A stretch of 64,000 nt of DNA from Gryllotalpicola protaetiae (GCF_003627055.1 NZ_CP032624.1:3100001-3164000), one strand, 5' to 3'. Positions 24,048 to 33,044 are shown, counted from the stretch's first letter. Made by a program: numbers and translations. Notes: generated by a model not told the origin, from the letters alone.

Positions 24048-24563
24048 ATGGATGCCCTTCTCGCCCGACTCGAGCCGACCTTCCGGTTCCTCGATCGGGT
24101 GGCGGGCGGCAGGCACGCAGGGGTCACGGCCGCGCCCGAAGCGGTCGCGCACCCGCGCACTCGCCGTGCGTTCGCGCGTGTCGCCTGGCTGCTCGCCGTG
24201 GAGCTGCTGCTGGGGCTCGGCGCGGTGGCGATCGCCGTCGGGCTGGCGCTTGGCGGCGCATCCGTCAGCATGCCCGTCTGGATGCGAACGGTGGTCGTCC
24301 TCGGCATCACCGCCACGCTGTTCTATTTCACGTGGCGCGCGTCGCTCGGCTGGTACTGGGCGTATCAGCGGCTCCTGCTCTTCACGCGCATCTTCCCGAT
24401 CGTCACGCTCGTGCTCGCCGCGATCCCGCATCTGTACCCGGCGTGGATGATCTCCGAGCAGATCGTGTTCAGCCTCATCCTCATCGGCATCGGCGCGTAC
24501 CTCGGCTCAGCCCAGCTGCGCGAGGTCTTTCCGAGGCCGGGCAAACCAGGGCACGAGGGCTGA
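24048..24563 (+). CDS. Small integral membrane protein, unknown function
   Basis: 171 residues. After a 45-residue basic N-terminal part come four hydrophobic segments (VAWLLAVELLLGLGAVAIAV; WMRTVVVLGITATLFYF; FPIVTLVLAAIPHLYPAW; IVFSLILIGIGAYLG). No family was recognised. The final 57 bases overlap the 3' end of the gene on the other strand, tail to tail. The ATG is the first credible start after a TAGGGT box; the same frame is open further upstream but through the opposite gene. Confidence 0.65.
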   Translation: MDALLARLEPTFRFLDRVAGGRHAGVTAAPEAVAHPRTRRAFARVAWLLAVELLLGLGAVAIAVGLALGGASVSMPVWMRTVVVLGITATLFYFTWRASLGWYWAYQRLLLFTRIFPIVTLVLAAIPHLYPAWMISEQIVFSLILIGIGAYLGSAQLREVFPRPGKPGHEG

Positions 24564-25331
24564 CACGCGCGCCTGGTAGTCGGCGTACTCCGGGTAGCGC
24601 TCTCGGGAGATCTGCTCGGTCATGCGCGTCGAGCCGATGAACAGCACGGTGAGCAGCGCGGGCCCGATCACCGTCCACTGCCACAGCGACCCGGCGGCGA
24701 CGCAGCCGAAGAAGAAGATCAGCCACCACTGCGACTGCTCGAAGAAGAAATTGGGGTGCCGGGAGACACCGAACAGGCCCGTCTGCAGGAAGCGCGGGCG
24801 CGGGTCGCGGCCCGCCGCGCGCTCCGCCTTCTTCCACTGCTGGAAGCTCCACTGCTGCTGATCGGCGACGGTCTCGCCGACGAGAGCCGCGAGGAAGGCG
24901 GCGGCCAGCACCCAGTCAAGGGCGTTGAGAGCAGACGGATGCCTCCACGCGGTGTATGCCGGAAGCGAGATGAGCAGCAGCAGCACGTTCTGGTAGCACA
25001 CGATGAAGAGCAGGTTGAAGACCTCGAACAGCGGCCGCGGCATCCGTGCCCGCAGATACGCCCAGCGGTAGTCCTCGCCGCCGCGCGCGTAGCCGCCCTT
25101 GCGCGCGAAATTGAAGGTGAGGCGGATGCCCCACAGGGTCACGAGCGCCGCCATGAGCACCAGCCGACCGTCGCCGAGACCCGTGCTCGCAGCGAACACC
25201 CACACATACGCGACGGGCACGATCGACCAGATGCGGTCGACCCATGAGTGCTCGCGGGTGATCAGCGAAAGCACCCAGGTGAGGGCGCAGACGCCGATCA
25301 GAATCCAGAAATCCACGTGAAGAGGGGGCAC
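24507..25331 (-). CDS. DUF1295 / steroid-5-alpha-reductase-like membrane protein
   Basis: 274 residues with about six membrane helices. The C-terminal motif GLFGVSRHPNFFFEQSQWW matches the NADPH-binding region of the DUF1295 and isoprenylcysteine methyltransferase-like family, followed by YPEYADYQARVSALVPWF. Enzymatic activity is unproven; related proteins reduce or methylate lipids. GTG at 25331 lies 7 bases after TACGAT; the alternative ATG three codons earlier overlaps that box. The 3' end overlaps the preceding membrane protein gene by 57 bases. Confidence 0.77.
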   Translation of the reverse strand: MPPLHVDFWILIGVCALTWVLSLITREHSWVDRIWSIVPVAYVWVFAASTGLGDGRLVLMAALVTLWGIRLTFNFARKGGYARGGEDYRWAYLRARMPRPLFEVFNLLFIVCYQNVLLLLISLPAYTAWRHPSALNALDWVLAAAFLAALVGETVADQQQWSFQQWKKAERAAGRDPRPRFLQTGLFGVSRHPNFFFEQSQWWLIFFFGCVAAGSLWQWTVIGPALLTVLFIGSTRMTEQISRERYPEYADYQARVSALVPWFARPRKDLAQLG

Positions 25332-25338
25332 GAGAGTC

Positions 25339-25344
25339 ATCGTA
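25339..25344 (-). promoter_or_regulatory. -10 element of the DUF1295 gene
   Basis: TACGAT on the minus strand ends 7 bases before the GTG at 25331 and overlaps the alternative ATG at 25340, which argues for the shorter protein. Confidence 0.42.
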
Positions 25345-25408
25345 AGCACGCGTTTGCCCGGTTCCCCGCCGTGACCTTTCCGATACGCTGAAGAGACGAA
25401 GGAGGACG

Positions 25409-25870
25409 ATGGTGGCCGACGAGAACCCCCTGCGCGAACCCGCTAAAGCCAACGAGGCGACGACGGCGCGCTTCGGCGACGAGTTCGCCCAGGCGATGAA
25501 CGTCGACGGCACGGGTGTGACCGCTGACGAGCTCGAGGCCATCAACGCGCTGCCGTCCGGTTCGGCTCTGCTCATCGTCCGCCGCGGCCCGAACACGGGC
25601 GCGCGCTTCCTTCTCGACGCCGACACGACGGTCGCAGGGCGCCACCCCGACGCTGACATCTTCCTCGACGACGTCACCGTCTCGCGCCGTCACGCGGAGT
25701 TCACCCGGCACGGCGCCATCTTCGAAGTGCGCGACCTGGGGTCGCTCAACGGCACCTATTACGACGGGGTGCGCATCGAGTCGGCGCTGCTCGTCGACGG
25801 CGCAGAGGTGCAGATCGGAAAGTACCGCTTCACGTTCTATGCGTCGCGGGCCGACCTGGGCAAGAAGTAG
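25409..25870 (+). CDS. garA: FHA-domain regulator of 2-oxoglutarate metabolism (GarA/OdhI type)
   Basis: 153 residues. An N-terminal tail with a double threonine (NEATTARF, T18/T19) corresponds to the kinase site of GarA/OdhI, followed by one forkhead-associated domain (VAGRHPDADIFLDDVTVSRRHAEF, SLNGTYYDG) that binds phosphothreonine. In mycobacteria and corynebacteria this protein inhibits 2-oxoglutarate dehydrogenase until phosphorylated by PknB/PknG-type kinases. AAGGAGG stands 3 bases before the ATG and 6 before an in-frame GTG, so the protein may start one codon later. TACGCT at 25384-25389 is a good -10. The ftsR gene overlaps its stop by one base. Confidence 0.86.
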   Translation: MVADENPLREPAKANEATTARFGDEFAQAMNVDGTGVTADELEAINALPSGSALLIVRRGPNTGARFLLDADTTVAGRHPDADIFLDDVTVSRRHAEFTRHGAIFEVRDLGSLNGTYYDGVRIESALLVDGAEVQIGKYRFTFYASRADLGKK

Positions 25871-26571
25871 TGGCGCGCTCTGCGGCCCAGGCGAAAGACG
25901 CCGGGCCGGTACTTCTGAGCATCGGGCAGGTGCTCGCGAAGCTCACGCCGGAGCACCCTGAGCTCACGCCGTCGAAGCTGCGCTTCCTCGAGGAGCAGGG
26001 GCTGGTGTCGCCTGCCCGCACGCCATCCGGCTACCGCAAGTTCTCCGCGGGGGACCTCGAGCGGCTCAAGCTCGTGCTGTCCATGCAGCGCGACCACTAT
26101 CTGCCGCTCAAGGTGATCCGCGACTACCTCGCCGACCTCGACGCCGGCCTGCGGCCGCTGCTGCCTGGCGGTTCGGCCCGGCCGTCGCGGCCGAACATGC
26201 TGTCGACGGGGCGCAGGTTCACTCGCGACGAGCTGCTGCGCGAAGCCGGCGCGACACCGCAGCTGCTGGCAGAGGCCGTGAGCGCGTCGTTCATCCAGGC
26301 ATCCGATCTCTTCGGCGAAGACGCGCTGCAGATGCTCGCCGCCCTCGTCGCACTCGCCGGCCGCGGCATCGAACCGCGCCATCTGCGCACCGTGCGCGCC
26401 GCGGTCGAGCGCGAGCTGGGGCTGATCGAGAGCGCGGTCGCACCGCTCGCGCACCGGCGCGACGCCTCGGGTCGGGCGAAGACAGCGGACACGGCGCAGG
26501 AGATCGCCAGGCAGCTCGACACGGTGCGCCGTACGCTGCTGCAGTCGGGCCTCGACCGCCTTGCGCCCTGA
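25870..26571 (+). CDS. ftsR: MerR-family regulator, FtsR (Rv1828) type
   Basis: 233 residues. The MerR DNA-binding domain is clear: LSIGQVLAKL..LTPSKLRFLEEQGLV..RTPSGYRKFSAGDLERLKLVL. The rest has the long middle (GRRFTRDELLREAGATPQLL) found in Rv1828/FtsR proteins. In Corynebacterium this regulator activates ftsZ. Position right behind garA matches the mycobacterial locus. GTG start overlapping the upstream stop by one base. A role in ftsZ control here is inferred and is supported by a shared sequence word described in the findings. Confidence 0.82.
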   Translation: MARSAAQAKDAGPVLLSIGQVLAKLTPEHPELTPSKLRFLEEQGLVSPARTPSGYRKFSAGDLERLKLVLSMQRDHYLPLKVIRDYLADLDAGLRPLLPGGSARPSRPNMLSTGRRFTRDELLREAGATPQLLAEAVSASFIQASDLFGEDALQMLAALVALAGRGIEPRHLRTVRAAVERELGLIESAVAPLAHRRDASGRAKTADTAQEIARQLDTVRRTLLQSGLDRLAP

Positions 26572-26592
26572 CCGCGGCGAGCGCTACGCGGT

Positions 26593-26610
26593 CTCAACCT
26601 CAACTTGAGG
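26593..26610 (+). promoter_or_regulatory. Tandem and palindromic boxes before the second MerR gene
   Basis: CTCAAC-CTCAAC is a tandem repeat running into TTGAGG; within it CCTCAA-C-TTGAGG (26598-26610) is a perfect inverted repeat, a form typical of MerR operators. The 181-base gap up to the next start holds nothing else clear. The word TCAACCTCA inside it recurs, inverted, in the ftsZ promoter. Confidence 0.55.
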
Positions 26611-26752
26611 ATGAAAGTCACGACACGCCGGGGCGCCACTGCCCGATGTGATTGCCCGCCCTGCCGGCCCTGAGTACCGTGTAGACGAAGCCATCACGGC
26701 CTCAGGCCCGATTCATCGCACCGGCGCCGAAACCCCAAGGAAAGGTACGCAC

Positions 26753-27304
26753 GTGAGCGAAGCCGCGGGCCCCGAAGGCCGCCTCGACCTGCAGTACCTC
26801 TTCACCGACGGCCTGCCTGACATGGCCGACGAGGTGGGTTACAAGGGCGCCGTCGCGGCTAAGGCCGCCGGCATCAGCTACCGCCAGCTCGACTACTGGG
26901 CGCGCACCGAGCTCGTCGAGCCGACCGTTCGCGGGGCATCCGGCTCGGGGTCGCAGAGACTGTACGGCTTCCGCGACATCCTCGTCCTCAAACTCGTCAA
27001 GCGGCTGCTCGACACCGGCATCTCGCTGCAGCAGATCCGCGTGGCGGTCAACCAGCTGCGCGAGTCGGGTGTCACCGATCTCGCCGAGACGACCCTCATG
27101 AGCGACGGCGCCTCCGTCTACCTGTGCACCTCGAACGACGAGGTCATCGACCTGGTCAGCCAGGGCCAGGGAGTGTTCGGCATCGCCGTCGGCCGCGTGC
27201 TGCGCGAGGTCGAGGCAAGCCTCGTCGAGATCGACCCGGCCGAGACCGCAGACCCTGCCGATGAGCTGGCTGCTCGCCGCGCATCGCGCAAGCAGGTTTC
27301 GTAG
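26753..27304 (+). CDS. MerR-family regulator (Rv1830 type)
   Basis: 183 residues. The DNA-binding half is VGYKGAVAAKAAGISYRQLDYWARTELVEPTVR..GSQRLYGFRDILVLKLVKRLLDTGISLQQIR; the second half ends with acidic and Ala-rich residues. In Mycobacterium an orthologue follows garA and Rv1828 but with a bifunctional nuclease gene between; that gene is absent here. GTG start with AAGGAAAGG about 7 bases upstream. A role in growth or division control is inferred from the family. Confidence 0.8.
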   Translation: MSEAAGPEGRLDLQYLFTDGLPDMADEVGYKGAVAAKAAGISYRQLDYWARTELVEPTVRGASGSGSQRLYGFRDILVLKLVKRLLDTGISLQQIRVAVNQLRESGVTDLAETTLMSDGASVYLCTSNDEVIDLVSQGQGVFGIAVGRVLREVEASLVEIDPAETADPADELAARRASRKQVS

Positions 27305-27319
27305 CTCGATACAGCCGCT

Positions 27320-27349
27320 CGCCGATCGTAGGTGGCCTACGCCTCGGCG
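27320..27349. terminator. Hairpin between convergent genes
   Basis: CGTAGG-TGG-CCTACG with outer arms CGCCGA/TCGGCG and one internal mismatch pair. It covers the 3' ends of the MerR gene and the opposing ParA-like gene and has no T tract, so termination is only suggested. Confidence 0.35.
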
Positions 27350-28191
27350 ATGTCCGGGCGGCCGACGCCGCGCTGCGGCGCCTCCGCGCCCTCCTGGGCG
27401 TACTCGCCGAGGCGGGCCGTGCGCATCACTCGCTCGAGCAGCAGGTCGAAGTTGTGAGCCATCTCCTGCGCGGATTCGCCGGGCCACACGTGCAGCGGCT
27501 TCGCCGCGCCCTGAGCCTGCTGCAGCGAAGTGCGCTCGGGCAGCTGGGGTGAGAGCACCAGCGGGCCGAACATGTCGCGCAGCTCCTTGATGCGGAACTG
27601 GTGCTCGAGCGACTGCACACGGGCGCGGTTCACGATGATGCCGAGCGGCTGCAGGCGGGGCGCGAGGCCGCGACGGATCTCTTCAACGGCGCGCAGCGCG
27701 CGATCGGCCGCGGCGACCGAGAACAGGCCGGGCTCGGTGACGACGGCGACGCGGTCGGACGCGGCCCAGGCGGTGCGGGTGAGCGCGTTGAGGCTGGGGG
27801 CGCAGTCGATCAGCGTCAGGTCGTATTCGTGCTCGAGGTGCACCAGCGCGTCTTCGAGCTTCCAGAGATCCTTCACGGACGGGTGCGGTCCGTCGAAGTT
27901 GATGGCGCTGGGCGAGCCGATCATGACGTCGACCTTGCCGGGGCGCCCACGCGTCCAGCCGCTGGGGGCGATCGCCGCCCGGACGATCTTCTCCTTCGGG
28001 CTTGCGAGGACATCGGCGACATTGAGGTGGCCCGCCACCGAGATGTCCATGCCGGTGGAGACGTCGGACTGCGGGTCGAGGTCGATCACCAGGGTGCGCA
28101 GACCCTTCGCGAACGCCGCCGACGCGAGGCCCAGGGTCACCGTGGTCTTGCCGACACCGCCCTTGAGGGAACTGACGCTGAGTACGTGCAC
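27337..28191 (-). CDS. ParA-family ATPase
   Basis: 284 residues. The deviant Walker A KGGVGKTT is at residues 10-17, Walker A' LVIDLDPQSDVS follows and the DCAPSLN switch lies near residue 120. The last 30 residues are Glu/Ala/Gly-rich. It resembles chromosomal ParA but no parB gene is adjacent, so it may position some other cargo. GTG start, 7 bases after TAGGTT. The start codons of this gene and of pyruvate carboxylase diverge with 66 bases between. Confidence 0.83.
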   Translation of the reverse strand: MHVLSVSSLKGGVGKTTVTLGLASAAFAKGLRTLVIDLDPQSDVSTGMDISVAGHLNVADVLASPKEKIVRAAIAPSGWTRGRPGKVDVMIGSPSAINFDGPHPSVKDLWKLEDALVHLEHEYDLTLIDCAPSLNALTRTAWAASDRVAVVTEPGLFSVAAADRALRAVEEIRRGLAPRLQPLGIIVNRARVQSLEHQFRIKELRDMFGPLVLSPQLPERTSLQQAQGAAKPLHVWPGESAQEMAHNFDLLLERVMRTARLGEYAQEGAEAPQRGVGRPDIAEA

Positions 28192-28198
28192 GCCTAGA

Positions 28199-28204
28199 AA
28201 CCTA
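28199..28204 (-). promoter_or_regulatory. -10 element of the ParA-like gene
   Basis: TAGGTT on the minus strand ends 7 bases before the GTG. Confidence 0.45.
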
Positions 28205-28257
28205 CCGTCAGTAGTCTTGAGGAACCTAACCGTTCCCTGCGTGCGGAGGAGCCCCGC

Positions 28258-31200
28258 GTGTTCCGGAAAATCCTGGTCGCCAATCGTGGCGAGATCGCGA
28301 TTCGCGCCTTCCGCGCGGCGTATGAACTCGGTGCCAGGACGGTGGCGGTGTTCGCGTATGAGGATCGCAATTCGCTGCATCGTATGAAGGCCGATGAGGC
28401 GTATCAGATCGGCGAGGAGGGGCATCCGGTCCGCGCGTATCTGGACGTCGCGGAGATCATCCGGGTGGCGAAGCAATCCGGTGCTGACGCGATCTACCCC
28501 GGGTACGGATTCCTGTCGGAGAACCCCGAGCTGGCGGAGGCCGCGCGCGACGCGGGGATCGTGTTCATCGGGCCGCCTGCGGGTGTGCTCGAGATGGCGG
28601 GGAACAAGGTGACCGCGAAAGAGCACGCGATCGCGGCGGGCGTGCCCGTGCTGCGCTCCACTCCGCCGTCGCGGGACATCGATGAGCTGCTGGCGGGGGC
28701 GGACGCCATCGGCTTCCCGATCTTCGCGAAGGCGGTTGCGGGCGGCGGCGGCCGCGGCATGCGCCGGGTGGACACGAAGGCGGAGCTGCGGCCGGCGCTT
28801 GCGGAGGCGATGAGGGAGGCGGACAGCGCCTTCGGCGATCCGACGATGTTCTTGGAGCAGGCGGTGCTGAAGCCGCGGCACATCGAGGTGCAGATCATCG
28901 CGGACGCGTCAGGGCAGACGATCCACCTGTTCGAGCGGGACTGCTCGGTGCAGCGCCGTCATCAGAAGGTGGTCGAGATCGCGCCGGCCCCTCGGCTGGA
29001 TGAGGGGGTGCGGCAGGCGCTGCTGCGCGACGCGGTGGCGTTCGCGAAGTCGATCGGCTACGTGAACGCCGGCACTGTCGAGTTCCTGGTCGAGGCGGCC
29101 GGCGAGCGGCGGAACGAGCACGTGTTCATCGAGATGAACCCGCGCGTGCAGGTCGAGCACACGGTGACCGAGGAGGTCACTGATGTGGACATCGTCCAGA
29201 CCCAGATGCGCATCGCTGCGGGGGAGACGCTGGCGCAGATCGGCTTGTCGCAGGACAGCGTGCGGGTGAACGGCTTCGCCCTGCAGACGCGCATCACGAC
29301 GGAGGACCCGGCCGCCGGGTTCCGGCCCGACACGGGCACGATCACGACGTACCGGTCGCCGGGCGGCGGCGGGATCCGCCTGGATGGCGGGTCGATGGGC
29401 ACAGGGTCCGAGGTGAGCCCGCACTTCGACTCGATGCTGGTGAAGCTCACCTGTCGCGGTCGCACTTTCGAGGCGGCGGTGAGCCGCGCCCGGCGGGCGC
29501 TGGCCGAGTTCCGCATCCGCGGGGTCTCGACGAACATCCCCTTCCTGCAGGCCCTGCTGGAGGAGCCCGAGTTCGTGGCGGGGGAGATCGCGACGGATTT
29601 CATCGCAGGCCGGCCCGATCTCGTGCGGGCGCGCCCGTCGCAGGACCGAGGCACGAAGATCCTCAACTGGCTGGCGGACGTCACGGTGAACAAGCCGCAC
29701 GGCGACCGGCCGGCAGGGGTGGCCGACCCGTCCGTGAAGCTGCGCGATCTCGGCGGGCACAGCCTCGACCTCGGGCGCGAGGCGCCGGAGGGCACCCGGC
29801 AGCGGCTGCTGGAGCTGGGGCCTGCCGCGTTCGCGAAGGCGGTGCGCGCGCAGACGGCTCTCGCGGTGACCGACACGACGTTCCGCGACGCCCACCAGAG
29901 CCTGCTGGCCACCCGGGTGCGCACCAAGGACCTGCTCGCGGTCGCGCCGTACGTCGCCCGGCTGACCCCCGGGCTGTTCTCGGTGGAGGCGTGGGGCGGC
30001 GCCACCTACGACGTCGCGCTCAGGTTCCTGGGCGAGGACCCCTGGGAGCGGTTGGCGGCGCTGCGCACCGCGCTGCCGAACGTCGCGATCCAGATGCTGC
30101 TGCGGGGCCGCAACACGGTCGGCTACACCCCGTACCCGGCGCAGGTGACGGATGCCTTCATCGCCGAGTCGGTCGGAACAGGAGTCGACGTCTTCCGCAT
30201 CTTCGACGCGCTCAACGACGTCGAGCAGATGCGGCCCGCCATCGAGGCCGTCCTCGCGCAGAACACCGCGATCGCGGAAGGCGTGCTCTGCTACACCGGT
30301 GACCTGAACTCGCCGCGCGAGGACTTCTACACCCTCGACTACTACCTGGGGCTCGCCGAGAGACTCGTCGGCACCGGCATCCATATGCTCGCCATCAAAG
30401 ACATGGCAGGCCTGCTGCGCCCGGCGGCCGCCGAGAAGCTCGTCGCCGCGCTGCGGGCCGAGTTCGAGCTGCCCGTGCACGTGCACACCCACGACACCGC
30501 CGGCGGCCAGCTCGCCACCTTGCTCGCCGCAGCCCGTGCCGGCGCGGACGTCGTGGACGTGGCATCCGCCCCCATGTCCGGCACCACCAGCCAGCCGTCC
30601 GCTTCAGCGCTCGTCGCCGCGCTCGCCAACACGGAGCGGGAGACCGAGCTCGACTTCGAGAACGTCGCCGCTTTGGAGCCGTACTGGGCGGCGGTGCGCG
30701 GCCTGTACGCGCCGTTCGAGTCCGGACTGCCGGCCCCGACCGGGCGCGTGTACCGGCACGAGATCCCCGGCGGGCAGCTCTCCAATCTGCGCCAGCAGGC
30801 GATCTCGCTCGGCCTCGGAGGCGACTTCGAGCTCATCGAGGACATGTACGCCGCCGCGAACCGCATCCTCGGCCGCATCCCGAAGGTCACCCCGTCGTCG
30901 AAGGTCGTCGGCGACCTCGCCCTGCAGCTGGCCGCCGCGCACGCCGACCCGGACGACTTCGAGCAGAACCCGCAGAACTACGACATCCCCGACTCCGTCG
31001 TCTCCTTCATGGCCGGCGAGCTCGGCGACCTGCCCGGCGGATGGCCGGAGCCCTTCCGCTCCAAGGTCCTCGCCGGCCGGAGCGTGAACGTGGGCGTCAC
31101 CCCGATCTCCGAGGGCGACGCCGCCGCCCTCTCAGAGTCCGGCCGGGCGCGCCAGGTCACCCTCAACCGGCTGCTGTTCCCCGCGCCGACGCGGAAGTTC

Positions 31201-31680
31201 GAAGAGACCCGCGAGCTGTTCGGCGACCTCTCCGTCGTCGACACCGCCGACTACCTGTACGGGCTCCAGGCCGGCACCGAGCACCGCGTCGACGTCGCAC
31301 CCGGCATCGTGCTCTATGTGGGCCTCGAGGCGATCGGCGAGGCGGATGCCCGCGGCATGCGCACCGTGCTCGCAAAGCTCAACGGGTCCCTGCGGCCCGT
31401 GTTCGTCCGCGACCGGCACGTCGAAGTCGCCGCCAAAGCCCTCGAGAAGGCGAACCCGGACAACGCCGGCCACGTCGCCGCGCCGTTCTCCGGCGTGGTC
31501 ACCCTGCGCGTCGCCGAAGGGGAAGCCGTCGCCGCCGGCCAAGCCGTCGCCTCCATCGAGGCGATGAAGATGGAAGCCGCGATCACCGCGGCCGCGAGCG
31601 GCGTCGTCGAACGACTCGCCGTTCCATCGCCCCAGCAGGTCGACGCAGGCGATCTGCTCGTCGTCATCAAGCCGCTCTGA
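28258..31680 (+). CDS. pyc: Pyruvate carboxylase
   Basis: 1140 residues, full length. Biotin carboxylase at about 1-455 (FRKILVANRGEIAIRAFRAA start; ATP loop GGGGRGMR; EMNPRVQVEHTVTEEVT), carboxyltransferase at about 530-805 (VTDTTFRDAHQSLLATRVR; metal histidines in HVHTHDTAGG), a tetramerisation region, and the biotinyl domain with K1104 in EAMKMEA. It makes oxaloacetate from pyruvate. GTG start with GGAGG about 8 bases upstream. The long, uninterrupted frame and all catalytic parts suggest an active enzyme. Two P-loop ATPase genes flank it. Confidence 0.95.
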   Translation: MFRKILVANRGEIAIRAFRAAYELGARTVAVFAYEDRNSLHRMKADEAYQIGEEGHPVRAYLDVAEIIRVAKQSGADAIYPGYGFLSENPELAEAARDAGIVFIGPPAGVLEMAGNKVTAKEHAIAAGVPVLRSTPPSRDIDELLAGADAIGFPIFAKAVAGGGGRGMRRVDTKAELRPALAEAMREADSAFGDPTMFLEQAVLKPRHIEVQIIADASGQTIHLFERDCSVQRRHQKVVEIAPAPRLDEGVRQALLRDAVAFAKSIGYVNAGTVEFLVEAAGERRNEHVFIEMNPRVQVEHTVTEEVTDVDIVQTQMRIAAGETLAQIGLSQDSVRVNGFALQTRITTEDPAAGFRPDTGTITTYRSPGGGGIRLDGGSMGTGSEVSPHFDSMLVKLTCRGRTFEAAVSRARRALAEFRIRGVSTNIPFLQALLEEPEFVAGEIATDFIAGRPDLVRARPSQDRGTKILNWLADVTVNKPHGDRPAGVADPSVKLRDLGGHSLDLGREAPEGTRQRLLELGPAAFAKAVRAQTALAVTDTTFRDAHQSLLATRVRTKDLLAVAPYVARLTPGLFSVEAWGGATYDVALRFLGEDPWERLAALRTALPNVAIQMLLRGRNTVGYTPYPAQVTDAFIAESVGTGVDVFRIFDALNDVEQMRPAIEAVLAQNTAIAEGVLCYTGDLNSPREDFYTLDYYLGLAERLVGTGIHMLAIKDMAGLLRPAAAEKLVAALRAEFELPVHVHTHDTAGGQLATLLAAARAGADVVDVASAPMSGTTSQPSASALVAALANTERETELDFENVAALEPYWAAVRGLYAPFESGLPAPTGRVYRHEIPGGQLSNLRQQAISLGLGGDFELIEDMYAAANRILGRIPKVTPSSKVVGDLALQLAAAHADPDDFEQNPQNYDIPDSVVSFMAGELGDLPGGWPEPFRSKVLAGRSVNVGVTPISEGDAAALSESGRARQVTLNRLLFPAPTRKFEETRELFGDLSVVDTADYLYGLQAGTEHRVDVAPGIVLYVGLEAIGEADARGMRTVLAKLNGSLRPVFVRDRHVEVAAKALEKANPDNAGHVAAPFSGVVTLRVAEGEAVAAGQAVASIEAMKMEAAITAAASGVVERLAVPSPQQVDAGDLLVVIKPL

Positions 31681-31721
31681 CCCCTCCAACGGGGGCCGTG
31701 GCGGTCTGGGGCATCCGGCCG

Positions 31722-31727
31722 TAGTCT
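31722..31727 (+). promoter_or_regulatory. -10 element of the MinD-like gene
   Basis: TAGTCT ends 6 bases before the ATG at 31734. Confidence 0.48.
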
Positions 31728-31733
31728 GCACAA

Positions 31734-32957
31734 ATGGCAGACACGACCGCCAAGGCCGGCAGCGCCGTCGCCAGCGAGCCCGAGACGGTGACCGTGAGCG
31801 TCGAACTGCCGCCGCAGAAGGCGCACGAGACCCCAGACGACGAGGTGGCGGTCGCCATCCCCGAGCGGCCGATCGACCCGGGCAAGCTGCCGTCGGCTCC
31901 CAGCATCCGCTCGATGACCCTCGTCACGCCTCAGACCGGCCCGGTGCCGCGTGCGGACGCGGGGTACGCGGCGTCCCGCCGCGATCGCCTGCGCGGAGAG
32001 CCGAGCGAGCTGCCCGAGTCGGCGGCGATGCTCACGGCCGACCGGATCCTCGACGTGCGCCGCCGCCCGAAGGCCCGCCCCACCGGCGCGTGGAACCGCT
32101 TCGTCTACGGTGTGACGTTCACCGGCGTGAACCTCGGCGACTCCAAGCTCGAGCGCCACCGCAAGGAGCTCGACCACCGCATCCGCCGCGAGCTCAGCGG
32201 GGGAGCGCGCTTCGTCCCCGTCCTCACCCGCAAGGGCGGCGTCGGCAAGACGACGATCACGGCGCTGCTCGGCATGGCGCTGTCCGATGTGCGCGACGAC
32301 CGCATCGTCGCGGTCGACGCGAACCCGGACCGCGGCACCCTGAGCGAGCGCGTGCCGCGGCACTCGAGTGCGACCGTGCGCGATGTCGTGCACCGGGCCA
32401 CCTCGGTCAGCAGCTACACCGACTTCGCGCAGTTCGTCAGCCACGACGAGACCCGCCTCGACGTGCTCGCCTCAGACACCGACCCGAACCTCTCTGAGGC
32501 GTTCGACGAGAACGACTACAACGTCGTCGCCGACCTCGCGAGCCGCTATTACTCGTTCGTGCTCACCGACTGCGGCACCGGCATCGTGCACTCGGTGATG
32601 CGGGCGACCCTGCGCCGCGCCGACGCGATCGTGATCGTCTCCGGCGGCAGCGTCGACGAGGCGAAGCTCGCCTCCGAGACGCTGACCTGGCTCGACGCGA
32701 ACGGCTACGGCGCGCTCGTGCAGAACGCGGTCGTCGCCATCAACACCGCGACGCAGGGAACGAGCATGGTCATGCTCGACGAGATCGAGGCGCACTTCCG
32801 CTCGCGGGTGCGCGCGCTGGTGCGGATTCCCTACGACCCGCTGCTCGCTGCGGGCTCCGTCGTGCCGTACCACCAGCTCAAGCCGCTGACGCGGGAGGCG
32901 GCCCGCACCCTCGCCGCGCTCGTCGTCGAGGGATTGCCCGACCCTCAGGACTACTGA
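31734..32957 (+). CDS. MinD/ParA-like ATPase with a long N-terminal extension
   Basis: 407 residues. The first ~160 are Pro-rich, acidic then basic, and unlike MinD; the ATPase core begins with TRKGGVGKTTITALLG (Walker A at residues 167-174) and has the VDANPDRGTLSER and TDCGTGIVHS segments. The arrangement resembles actinobacterial MinD-like proteins associated with type VII secretion or with polar organisation, but no such genes are nearby. It is not a paralogue of the ParA-like protein in front of pyc beyond the P-loop fold. Confidence 0.78.
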   Translation: MADTTAKAGSAVASEPETVTVSVELPPQKAHETPDDEVAVAIPERPIDPGKLPSAPSIRSMTLVTPQTGPVPRADAGYAASRRDRLRGEPSELPESAAMLTADRILDVRRRPKARPTGAWNRFVYGVTFTGVNLGDSKLERHRKELDHRIRRELSGGARFVPVLTRKGGVGKTTITALLGMALSDVRDDRIVAVDANPDRGTLSERVPRHSSATVRDVVHRATSVSSYTDFAQFVSHDETRLDVLASDTDPNLSEAFDENDYNVVADLASRYYSFVLTDCGTGIVHSVMRATLRRADAIVIVSGGSVDEAKLASETLTWLDANGYGALVQNAVVAINTATQGTSMVMLDEIEAHFRSRVRALVRIPYDPLLAAGSVVPYHQLKPLTREAARTLAALVVEGLPDPQDY

Positions 32958-33031
32958 CACCCGAAGCATCCGCCCGTCTCTCGGGCTCTGGAGCGACGCC
33001 GCCGTGGCGGCCGACGCGCAGCGTGCCTCGT

Positions 33032-33037
33032 TAGGCT
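33032..33037 (+). promoter_or_regulatory. -10 element of def
   Basis: TAGGCT ends 7 bases before the GTG at 33045. Confidence 0.48.
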
Positions 33038-33044
33038 GAACAGC

